A stretch of 64,000 nt of DNA, from NCBI RefSeq assembly GCF_005768555.2, contig NZ_VCHX02000083.1, forward strand, positions 62,001 through 126,000. Direction: 5' to 3'. The notes beneath the pieces are model-generated. The model saw only the letters and a list, made by a program, of their open reading frames with translations, searched no databases and was not told the DNA's origin. The number at the start of each line of letters is the position of its first letter. Position 1 is the stretch's first letter. Shown here piece after piece: positions 38,142 through 44,876 of the stretch. The translations under genes were made by a program, and so were the position numbers. Origin of the DNA: Streptomyces sporangiiformans. GTDB lineage: Bacteria > Actinomycetota > Actinomycetes > Streptomycetales > Streptomycetaceae.

Positions 38142-38537
38142 TCACTCGCCGTTCAGCATGCGCGCCAGTACGGCGCGCTGCAGTGGGCGTACCTCGCTGT
38201 GCAGGTCGCGGCCCTTCTGAGTGAGCGCGACCCACACCCCACGGCGGTCTTCCTGGCAGGCGGTGCGCTCGACCAGGCCGTCCTTCTCGAGGCGGCCGAT
38301 GAGGCGGGACAGCGCGCTCTGGCTCAGATGGACGCGTTCGGCGACGTTCTGGACGCGGCACTGCTCGGCCGAGCCGGCCGGCGTGCTCGACGCGAGGATG
38401 TCGAGGACCTCGAAGTCGCTGGCGCCCAGGCCGTGCGGATGCAGTTCGCGGTCGATCTCGCACATCGTGCGTGCGTGCACCGCCAGGATGTCCCGCCACC
38501 GGTCCTCGAGCCGGGCGCCGAGCTGCTCTGCTGCCAT
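38142..38537 (-). CDS. MarR-family transcriptional regulator
   Basis: A 131-residue winged-helix regulator with the MarR recognition helix (NVAERVHLSQSALSRLIGRLEKDGLVER) and wing (CQEDRRGVWVALTQKGRDL). ATG 38537 is just downstream of an AT-rich region containing a long inverted repeat that overlaps the likely promoter, so autoregulation is expected. The VOC gene lies upstream on the same strand; whether it is also controlled is unclear. Confidence 0.92.
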   Translation of the reverse strand: MAAEQLGARLEDRWRDILAVHARTMCEIDRELHPHGLGASDFEVLDILASSTPAGSAEQCRVQNVAERVHLSQSALSRLIGRLEKDGLVERTACQEDRRGVWVALTQKGRDLHSEVRPLQRAVLARMLNGE

Positions 38538-38540
38538 AGG

Positions 38541-38587
38541 TGCACGGTAACAGAAAAAGGGCAATCCTTTACCGTGCAACTAGTGCA
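38541..38587. promoter_or_regulatory. MarR operator region with 10-bp inverted repeat
   Basis: TGCACGGTAA (38541-38550) and TTACCGTGCA (38569-38578) are perfect inverted copies with an 18-nt spacer. The second overlaps another near-palindrome, TGCAACTAGTGCA (38575-38587). All lie 3-50 nt before the MarR start in an AT-rich pocket. Confidence 0.75.
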
Positions 38588-38622
38588 GGTGCATGTAAGA
38601 GACTGAGGAGGCTTTCGAGGTC

Positions 38623-38967
38623 TCAGGGTGCCTGGACGAGGCCCACGAGATTGCCGTCCGCGTCCTTCACGGAGGCGATCAGTTTGCCGCCGCCGACGTC
38701 GTGGACATCCTTCAGTAGCTCCGCGCCCGCGTCGAGGAGTCCCGCCAGGCTCGTTCTGATGTCGGTGACGCGCCAGTAGGGGATCGGTCCCGTCAAACCC
38801 TTGGCATGACCGTTGGGGTCGAGGCCCACTTCCGGTCCGCCGGGCCGGAAGCCGACGTAGTACGACTCGTCCGCGTACGGCTCCACTCCCAGAAGGGCGC
38901 CGAACAGCGCCTTGGCCCGGGCGAGGTCCTTGACGGGATAAGTGATCGTTTCGATGCCTTCGGACAT
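38623..38967 (-). CDS. VOC-family (glyoxalase-like) protein
   Basis: A 114-residue vicinal-oxygen-chelate protein with paired beta-alpha-beta units (IETITYPVKDLARAKALFGALLG and TDIRTSLAGLLDAGAELL...SVKDADGNLVGLVQAP). Size and pattern fit glyoxalase/bleomycin-resistance or small antidote proteins. The metal ligands are not obviously complete, so it may be a binding protein. GAGGAGACC precedes ATG 38967. Confidence 0.87.
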   Translation of the reverse strand: MSEGIETITYPVKDLARAKALFGALLGVEPYADESYYVGFRPGGPEVGLDPNGHAKGLTGPIPYWRVTDIRTSLAGLLDAGAELLKDVHDVGGGKLIASVKDADGNLVGLVQAP

Positions 38968-38986
38968 GCCGGTCTCCTCGATGGTC

Positions 38987-39021
38987 GTGAGATCACCGGC
39001 GGTTCTCGCCGGTGATCTCAC
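38987..39021. terminator. 15-bp perfect hairpin between GDT1 and VOC genes
   Basis: GTGAGATCACCGGCG pairs exactly with CGCCGGTGATCTCAC around a GTTCT loop. It lies 64 nt past the GDT1 stop and 20 nt before the VOC start, on the path of minus-strand transcription. Most likely it terminates riboswitch-controlled GDT1 mRNA. A leader hairpin for the VOC gene is the alternative. Confidence 0.8.
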
Positions 39022-39084
39022 GCTATGACCGGTCGGCGGGAGTCGGCTTCTCGAATCCTGACCGGTTGCTCCGGAGGTGACAGC

Positions 39085-39669
39085 TCAGCCGGTGAAGATC
39101 TCGACGGTTGACCAGACGGCGAGTCCGAGCATGCACAGTCCGCCGGCCCGCTGGACGGTCTTGAGAGGGATCCGCTTGGCGATCAATCGGCCCGCCAGCA
39201 GGGCGAGCGTGGAGACCGACATGAGGGCGGCCGCGGAGCCGATGGCCACGGACGCGGCGCCGTTCGTGGCCGCGAGATTGGCGGTGGTGATCTGCGTGAG
39301 GTCGCCCCACTCGCTGATGAACACGGCCGTGAAAGCCGTCGTGAAGACGGGCCAGAACCCGGTGACGGCCCCGCCGCCCGCGTTCTCCTCCGCGTCGTCC
39401 CCGACACCGCGCAACAGCATGAAAGCGCCGAACGCGAAGAGCACGGCCGAGACGGTTTTGACGCTCCAGTCGGGGAGCAGGCCGATGAGGCTGCCGGCAC
39501 CGACGGCGATCGCGACGTGCACGGCGAACGCGGCTGACGTGCCGAACCACACGTACAACGGCCGCATACGGGTACCCATGGCCAGCGATGCGAACATCGT
39601 CTTGTCGGGCAGTTCGGCGAGGAAGATCAGCCCGAAGGCGGTGATGACCGCCAGGGGGTCGAGAGACAT
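39085..39669 (-). CDS. TMEM165/GDT1-family manganese/calcium exporter
   Basis: A 194-residue membrane protein with six helices arranged as two repeats. Each repeat bears the family motif in altered form: AELPDKT (normally E-x-G-D-K-T) near residue 20 and SEWGDLTQ in the second half. Family members export Mn2+. The leader contains a yybP-ykoY manganese riboswitch, which strongly supports that role. ATG 39669 begins MSLDPLAVITAFGLIFLAELPDK. Confidence 0.92.
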   Translation of the reverse strand: MSLDPLAVITAFGLIFLAELPDKTMFASLAMGTRMRPLYVWFGTSAAFAVHVAIAVGAGSLIGLLPDWSVKTVSAVLFAFGAFMLLRGVGDDAEENAGGGAVTGFWPVFTTAFTAVFISEWGDLTQITTANLAATNGAASVAIGSAAALMSVSTLALLAGRLIAKRIPLKTVQRAGGLCMLGLAVWSTVEIFTG

Positions 39670-39751
39670 CCGGGTGGCTTTCTGTACGGGCCGGGCCTCC
39701 GGATCTTCGCGAAACGCCCTCAGCTGGGGCGACGGGAGAACCGATCGGCCC

Positions 39752-39792
39752 GGCATGACGGGTGCGTCGCACGCCGTGCGACGCATCATGCC
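39752..39792 (-). terminator. Riboswitch expression-platform hairpin
   Basis: TGCGTCGCAC-GCC-GTGCGACGCA (39763-39785) is a 10-bp perfect stem. GGCATGA (39752-39758) and TCATGCC (39786-39792) extend it by 7 bp with a CGGG bulge. It lies immediately 3' of the aptamer on the minus strand, and its outer arm touches the aptamer end. It should act as a ligand-controlled terminator. Confidence 0.75.
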
Positions 39793-39900
39793 TGGCCGAA
39801 GGTCTCGCCCACCCGTGTGTTATCGGGCCCGGCCACCGGGAACCCGTGGGTTCCAGTGTGTCGACGACCGGTTCGCAGAGCTACTCCCCTTCGCGGGGGC
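39785..39900 (-). ncRNA. yybP-ykoY manganese riboswitch
   Basis: Read on the minus strand, the region contains the diagnostic conserved blocks in order: AAGGGGAGTAGC (39880-39891), GTCGTCGACACACTGG, and GGCGAGACCTTCGGCC (near 39793-39808). These match the yybP-ykoY aptamer, which binds Mn2+ and turns on exporters. It is followed by a strong hairpin and then the GDT1 gene, the expected partner. Confidence 0.88.
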
Positions 39901-40029
39901 CTAGTTTACCGGTCCCGTTGCCGGTCGTGCGCGCGGGCCTCGCATGAGCGTGCGATCGAAGGGTAGGCGAATGACATCCCCAACAGACGGAATCTCTCGC
40001 CCGTGGGGTACGGAAGAAAACGCACCGCC

Positions 40030-40449
40030 ATGACCATCAACCCTCCCGACGAAGACACGTCCACCGTCATCCTGCGCGCCCTGGGCGTCCTGGCGCACAA
40101 CGGCCAGGACAGCGACGCGCGGGCTCTGCTGGCGGGGAGTCAGGTGCTGTTGCCCGCCGCTCCCGCCGACGACACCACGGACGCGGACGCAACGGACGCC
40201 GACGCCACGGACGCGGAGGGCGCGCTGACACTGGACCTTCCGCTGACGGGCCGCACCGTGCAGGTCTTCACCTCGGAGGCGCGCATGGCCGAGGTGCTGC
40301 CGGACGTCGAGTGCTATCGCCTCGTCCCCCTGGGTCTGCTCCCGGCCCACTGGCCCGATGCCGGCCTCTCGCTCACCATCGACCCCGGTTCGCCGGAGAC
40401 GCTGACGCTGTCGGTGGACGGCGTGCGATTACTGCTCGGCGAACAGTGA
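40030..40449 (+). CDS. SseB-like protein, copy 2
   Basis: A 139-residue paralogue of the protein at 37638, sharing LAGSxVLxPxP, xVFTSExRMAExLPxVxxYRLVPLG and LSLTIDPGSPETLTL. It differs by a DATDADATDAE acidic repeat (about residues 55-66) encoded by imperfect GACGCCACG repeats. ATG 40030 sits 19 nt after a GGGTAC. It is transcribed away from the riboswitch region. Confidence 0.8.
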   Translation: MTINPPDEDTSTVILRALGVLAHNGQDSDARALLAGSQVLLPAAPADDTTDADATDADATDAEGALTLDLPLTGRTVQVFTSEARMAEVLPDVECYRLVPLGLLPAHWPDAGLSLTIDPGSPETLTLSVDGVRLLLGEQ

Positions 40450-40451
40450 AG

Positions 40452-40509
40452 CCCATGAACCCCTTGACCCCATGTACCCCATGACCCCATGCACCCCATG
40501 AAGCCCCGT
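40452..40509. repeat. ACCCCATG-type short tandem repeats
   Basis: Directly after the SseB-2 stop, CCATG and ACCCC units repeat about six times with 6-12 nt spacing (ATGAACCCC, ATGTACCCC, ATGACCCC, ATGCACCCC, ATGAAGCCCC). It looks like slippage-prone spacer. Confidence 0.75.
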
Positions 40510-40520
40510 GCCCCTTTGTC

Positions 40521-41552
40521 TCATGTCGACCGGCGCTTCACCAGCTCCGTCGGCAGTATCACCGCCGCCGGGTCCTCGCCGCTGATCTGGGCGAGGAGTA
40601 CGCGCACCATCTCCGCACTGATGCGGTCCCAGGGCTGACGGATCGTGGTCAGCTCGGGGCTCGCGGCTGTGGCGGCGGGGGAGTCGTCGAATCCGCCGAC
40701 CGCGACGTCCTCGGGGACTCTGCGTCCGGACCGCTGGAGCACGGTCAGCACGCCCTGGGCCATCAGGTCGGAGGCGACGAAGACGGCGTCCATGTCGGGC
40801 GCCCGGTCGAGGAGCCGCTCGGCGCCCGCCTCACCGCTGGAGCGGCTGTAGTCGCCGGAGACGATGAGCCGTTCGTCGACCTCGATGCCCGCCTCGGTGA
40901 GCACCTCCCTGTAGCCCGCGAGCCGTTCGACACCGCCCGGTGTGTCCAGCGGACCGGTCACCACGCCGATGCGACGGCGGCCGAGCGACAGCAGATGACG
41001 CACCATGTCCCGTGCGCCGTCCCGGTCGTCCGCCGCCACGTAACTCACCTTGGACCCCAGGCCGATGGGCTTGCCGCACGCGACCAGCGGCACCCCCGCC
41101 TTCCGCAGCTGTTCGGCGACCGGGTCGCCGGAGTGACTGGAGACCAGCAGCACTCCGTCGACGTGGCCCGCGGTGATGTACCGCGCGATGCGGCGCCGTT
41201 CGTCCTCCGTGCCCGCCAGCATCAGCAGCAGCGGAATGTCGTGCGCGGCCAGCGCCTGGGTGCAACCCCGCAGCAGGACGTTGAAGTTGGGGTCCTCGAA
41301 GAGCCGCTCCTGCGGTTCGGTGAGGAGAAAACCGATCGAGTCCGAGCGCCCGGTGATCAGTGAGCGGGCGTGCCGGTTCACCACGTAACCCGTCTTGCGG
41401 ATGGCGGCGTTGACCGCCTCCTGCGCCGAAGGGCTCACGTAGTGCCCGCCGTTGAGCACGCGCGAGACCGTGCCCCGCGACACGCCCGCCTCGCGCGCGA
41501 CGTCGTGGATCGTCGGCGGCCTGCGCCGGCCACCCGAGTGGTTCATAGTCAT
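40521..41552 (-). CDS. LacI-family repressor of the galactan locus
   Basis: A 343-residue LacI/GalR regulator. The N-terminal HTH (IHDVAREAGVSRGTVSRVLNGGHYVSPSAQEAV) is followed by a periplasmic-binding-like sugar domain (DSIGFLL ... GGFDDSP ... TTIRQPWDRI). It is the last gene of the binding-protein/permease operon, with its ATG overlapping the permease stop (ATGA, 41549-41552). It probably binds the TGTGAGCGTTCACA site at 44747 and is induced by galactose or galacto-oligosaccharides, as for GanR in Bacillus. Confidence 0.93.
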   Translation of the reverse strand: MTMNHSGGRRRPPTIHDVAREAGVSRGTVSRVLNGGHYVSPSAQEAVNAAIRKTGYVVNRHARSLITGRSDSIGFLLTEPQERLFEDPNFNVLLRGCTQALAAHDIPLLLMLAGTEDERRRIARYITAGHVDGVLLVSSHSGDPVAEQLRKAGVPLVACGKPIGLGSKVSYVAADDRDGARDMVRHLLSLGRRRIGVVTGPLDTPGGVERLAGYREVLTEAGIEVDERLIVSGDYSRSSGEAGAERLLDRAPDMDAVFVASDLMAQGVLTVLQRSGRRVPEDVAVGGFDDSPAATAASPELTTIRQPWDRISAEMVRVLLAQISGEDPAAVILPTELVKRRST

Positions 41553-42454
41553 GACTTTACGGCTCCGGACAGCAGATCGAGACTCCAGAACCGCTGGATG
41601 ACCAGGAACAGCGCGATGAGCGGGATGACCGCCAGCAGGGCGCCGGTGATCACGAGCGTGTACAGGGCGGGGGCGTTGGCGCCCTGCTCGAGGAGCGTGA
41701 ACAGACCGAGTGTGATCGGGAACTTCTCGTCGTCGCTGAGCATGATGTACGGCAGCAGGAAGTTGTTCCACACCGCCACGAACTGGAACAGGAAGACGGT
41801 CACCAGACCGGGGATCATCATCGGCAGCGCGATCCGCGTGAAGATCCGCCACTCACTCGCCCCGTCCATCCGCCCCGCCTCGACGACATCACCGGGAACG
41901 GCCGCCGTGGCGTAGATCCGCGCGAGATACACGCCGTACGGCGAGAGCACCAGGGGCAGCAGCACCGACGCGTACGAATCCGTCAGGTCGGCCTTCGCCA
42001 GAAGCAGGTACTGCGGGATCGCCAGGATCACCGGCGGCATGAGCACGCCCGCCAGCAGGACGTTGAACACCGTCTCGCGGCCGCGGAAGCGGTAGATCGC
42101 CAGAGCGTAGCCGCTGAGCGCCGAGACAGCCGTCGACAGGAGGGCGCCGAGGCCCGCGTAGAGGGCCGAGTTGCCCATCCACTTCCAGTAGACGCCGTCG
42201 CGGTAGGCGTTGAGGTCCTTGAGGTTCTCCGCGAAGCCGGTGCCCGGCAGGAACGTGAACGTGGAGAACAGCTCACGGCCGGACTTGGTGGCCGCGATCG
42301 CCACCCAGGCCACGGGCAGCAGGCAGTAGAGCGCGCCGAGCAGCAGGGTGAGGGTCGGCACGAAGGCGATCCGGCGGCGCAGCGGCGGGCCCTGGGCGGT
42401 GCCGGGTGTCGTGCCCGCGGCCGGAGCGGCCTTGCGAACGGCAAGAGAACTCAT
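41549..42454 (-). CDS. Sugar ABC permease, MalG/GanQ type
   Basis: A 301-residue inner-membrane permease with six helices and the EAA motif (EAGRMDGASEWRIFTRIALPMMIPG) for the ATPase contact. It overlaps the upstream permease by ATGA. No ATPase gene is in the operon, so it probably relies on the shared MsiK-type ATPase of streptomycetes. Imports galactooligosaccharides with the neighbouring components. Confidence 0.93.
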   Translation of the reverse strand: MSSLAVRKAAPAAGTTPGTAQGPPLRRRIAFVPTLTLLLGALYCLLPVAWVAIAATKSGRELFSTFTFLPGTGFAENLKDLNAYRDGVYWKWMGNSALYAGLGALLSTAVSALSGYALAIYRFRGRETVFNVLLAGVLMPPVILAIPQYLLLAKADLTDSYASVLLPLVLSPYGVYLARIYATAAVPGDVVEAGRMDGASEWRIFTRIALPMMIPGLVTVFLFQFVAVWNNFLLPYIMLSDDEKFPITLGLFTLLEQGANAPALYTLVITGALLAVIPLIALFLVIQRFWSLDLLSGAVKS

Positions 42455-43374
42455 CGTGCTTCCTCCTGCCTGGTACGGGAGTTCGCGGTGCGCAGGAACC
42501 CGAAGGACAGCGCGAGCGTGACGAGGGCGATGATCACGGCCGTGGCGGCCGCCGAGTGGATGTCGCTCTTGCCGAAGGCGTCCTGGTACACCTTCATCAG
42601 CGGACTCCAGGTGGTGGAGACGGAGTTGGTGAGCGGCTTGAGGGTGGTCGGTTCGCTGAACACCTGGAGGGTGGCGATGATCGAGAAGAAGAAGGTCAGC
42701 ACCAGCGAGGGCGCCACCATCGGGATCTTGATCCGCAGTGCGATCTGCAGGGGAGTGGCACCGTCCAGCTTCGCCGCCTCGTACACCTCGGCCGGGATCG
42801 CCCGCAGCGAGGTGTAGATGACGATCATGTTGAAGCCGGTGCCGCCCCAGACGGCGATGTTGGAGAGCGCGAGGTACAGCGGTCCGCCGTCCAGCAGGTC
42901 CGGCTGCGGCATGCCCAGCTTGTCGAGCACGAAGTAGAAGGGGCTGACGTCCGGCAGGTACAAAAAGCCCCACAGCAGTGCCGCGACGACGCCGGGAATG
43001 GCGTACGGCAGGAAGATCGCGAGCCGGGTGAAGGGCGCGAGGCGGACCCGGTCGGTGTCGAGCATCAGCGCGAAGAGCAGGGCGAGGCCGAGCATCACCG
43101 GGATCACGATGGCGCCGTAGCCGAGCACGCGCAGGGCGCCGTGCAGCAGCTCCGAGTCGGTCAGGGCGTCGGTGTAGTTCTCCAGGCCCGCCCAGACCTC
43201 GCTGCGGGCGCCCGAGCCCAGGCCCAGGCCCTTGACCTGGACCTTGTGGAGGCTGAGCCAGATCGCGTAGCCGATGGGGAGCGCGAAGAACAGGGCGAAC
43301 AGGATCGTCGCCGGGAGGAGGAAGGCGTACGGGGCCCCCTTGACCCCGTACGCCTTCCGGCGTGCGCTCGTCAC
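42451..43374 (-). CDS. Sugar ABC permease, MalF/GanP type
   Basis: A 307-residue permease (about six helices) with the EAA loop (EAAKLDGATPLQIALRIKIPMVAPS). GTG 43374 overlaps the binding-protein stop (GTGA), and its own stop overlaps the next ATG. Forms the translocation pore with the second permease. Confidence 0.93.
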   Translation of the reverse strand: MTSARRKAYGVKGAPYAFLLPATILFALFFALPIGYAIWLSLHKVQVKGLGLGSGARSEVWAGLENYTDALTDSELLHGALRVLGYGAIVIPVMLGLALLFALMLDTDRVRLAPFTRLAIFLPYAIPGVVAALLWGFLYLPDVSPFYFVLDKLGMPQPDLLDGGPLYLALSNIAVWGGTGFNMIVIYTSLRAIPAEVYEAAKLDGATPLQIALRIKIPMVAPSLVLTFFFSIIATLQVFSEPTTLKPLTNSVSTTWSPLMKVYQDAFGKSDIHSAAATAVIIALVTLALSFGFLRTANSRTRQEEAR

Positions 43375-44690
43375 TCCGCGACCTCGAAGCCCTGCTTCTT
43401 CATGTCGGCGACCGTGTCGTCCTGCATCGTCTTCAGGGCGGCACCGAAGTCCGACTTGTTCTTGGCGGCCTTGCCGAACGCGTCCTTGAAGGTGGTGTAC
43501 GCGACGTTCACGTTCGGGCCCCACGCAGAGGGAGCGGTGGTCTTCGCGATGTCGGCGGCCTTGGTGTAGAAGTCCGGCTGGTTGGAGAAGAAGGCCGGCG
43601 GCTCGGCGAAAGCGTCACTGGTCTGCGCGGTCGTGGCCGCGGGGTAGATGCCGCCCTCCTTCGCGAGCGCGGTCAGCGCCTCCGGGTCCGTGTTCAGCCA
43701 GGAGGCGAACTTCGCGGCGGCCGCCTTGTGCTGGGAGTCCGTGGTGACGGCGGTGGAGGAGCCGCCCCAGCTGCCGGTCACGTTGTCGCTGTCCGTCCAC
43801 TGCGGCAGCGGGGCCATGGCCCACTTGCCCTTGGTGTCGGGAGCGGCGGTCGTCAGTGTGCCGGGCGCCCAGACCGCGCTCACCCAGGCGATCTGCTTGC
43901 CGGTGTTGAGCGCCTTGTTCCAGGCCGGCGTGTACATCGGCTGGTTGTCGATGGCGCCCTCCTCGACGAGGCCGCCCCAGAAGTCGGCGACCTTCTGCGA
44001 GGCCGCGTCGTCGATGCCCACCTTCCACTTGTCGCCCTCGGTGGTCCACCACTTGGCGCCGGCCTGCTGAGCGAGACCGGCGAAGAGCCCGGAGTCGTTG
44101 GCGGAGAACGTGGTGAGGTCCGTGTCCGGGGACTTCTTCTTCAGCGCGCGGGCGGTCTCGGCGAACTCGTCCCAGGTCTCCGGGACCTTGAGGCCGTACT
44201 TCTTGAAGAGGTCCTGGCGGTAGTAGAACATCATCGGCCCGGAGTCCTGCGGGATCGCGTACACCGCGTCCGAGCCCAGAGTCGTCTGCTGCCAGACGCC
44301 CTCGGCGAACTTGTCCTTCACCCCGCCCGCCTCGCCGGCTATGTCGGCGAGCGCGTCATTGCTGACCAGGGTCGGCAGGGCCTGGTACTCGGCCTGTACC
44401 AGGTCCGGGGCCTTCTTGGCCTTGTGCGCGGTCAGGATCTTGGTGACGAGCGTGTCGCCGGACGCCTGCTTCTTCACGGTGACCGTGATCTGGTCCTTCT
44501 TGCCCGGGCCCTTGTTCCACAGGTCGGCGACCTTGTCCATGCCCGGCGTCCAGGACCAGTACGTGAGCGAGACCGGCCCCGAGTCGGCCCTGCTGTCGTC
44601 GTCCGAGGAGCCACAGGCGGCGAGTGCGGTGGCACCGAGCGCGACGGCCACCGAGGTGGCCACAAGACGACCGAGCTTCGTGTTTGGCAT
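43371..44690 (-). CDS. Lipoprotein sugar-binding protein, GanS-like
   Basis: A 439-residue extracellular solute-binding protein with a lipoprotein signal peptide: basic start, hydrophobic core and LAAC lipobox with Cys26. The mature type I fold begins PVSLTYWSWTPGMDKVADLW. It is the first gene of the uptake operon and is divergent from GH42. AGGGAGAAAG precedes ATG 44690. It likely captures beta-1,4-galactooligosaccharides released by the GH53 enzyme. Confidence 0.94.
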   Translation of the reverse strand: MPNTKLGRLVATSVAVALGATALAACGSSDDDSRADSGPVSLTYWSWTPGMDKVADLWNKGPGKKDQITVTVKKQASGDTLVTKILTAHKAKKAPDLVQAEYQALPTLVSNDALADIAGEAGGVKDKFAEGVWQQTTLGSDAVYAIPQDSGPMMFYYRQDLFKKYGLKVPETWDEFAETARALKKKSPDTDLTTFSANDSGLFAGLAQQAGAKWWTTEGDKWKVGIDDAASQKVADFWGGLVEEGAIDNQPMYTPAWNKALNTGKQIAWVSAVWAPGTLTTAAPDTKGKWAMAPLPQWTDSDNVTGSWGGSSTAVTTDSQHKAAAAKFASWLNTDPEALTALAKEGGIYPAATTAQTSDAFAEPPAFFSNQPDFYTKAADIAKTTAPSAWGPNVNVAYTTFKDAFGKAAKNKSDFGAALKTMQDDTVADMKKQGFEVAE

Positions 44691-44746
44691 GGATCTTTCT
44701 CCCTGACCTGGGCCTCCGCTCTGCTGCGGCGACCGTGCCATGCTTC

Positions 44747-44760
44747 TGTGAGCGTTCACA
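44747..44760. promoter_or_regulatory. LacI-type operator
   Basis: TGTGAGCGTTCACA is a 12-of-14 palindrome with the central CG step typical of LacI-family sites. It overlaps the presumed transcription start just past the -10 of the binding-protein promoter. Confidence 0.85.
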
Positions 44761-44788
44761 GTAGAGAAACATCCAGGACACTTGTCAA
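44760..44788 (-). promoter_or_regulatory. Promoter of the sugar-uptake operon
   Basis: On the minus strand, a consensus -35 TTGACA (44783-44788), 17-nt spacer and TCTACT -10 (44760-44765) run straight into the LacI operator. Very good match to a vegetative promoter. Confidence 0.75.
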
Positions 44789-44811
44789 TGGTTGTTGCTG
44801 TGCGGTTATGT
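44782..44811 (+). promoter_or_regulatory. Probable promoter of the GH42/GH53 operon
   Basis: TTGTCA (44782-44787), 18-nt spacer and TTATGT (44806-44811) face GH42. The -35 boxes of the two divergent promoters overlap, so one repressor could govern both. Confidence 0.55.
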
Positions 44812-44876
44812 TGGCCTCGCGCCGACCGCGCTGTGTGTGCACGTTCCCAAATGATCGACTCAAACGGGAGAGATCC

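Noticed and set aside
40001-40011. SigB-like promoter for SseB-like gene 2
   Set aside because: GGGTAC is present, but no GNNT lies 14-16 nt upstream (nearest spacing 12).
43362-44876. A 1178-residue reading frame extending GH42 upstream
   Set aside because: The extra 505 codons lie antisense to the binding-protein gene and lack family homology; GH42 starts at 44877.
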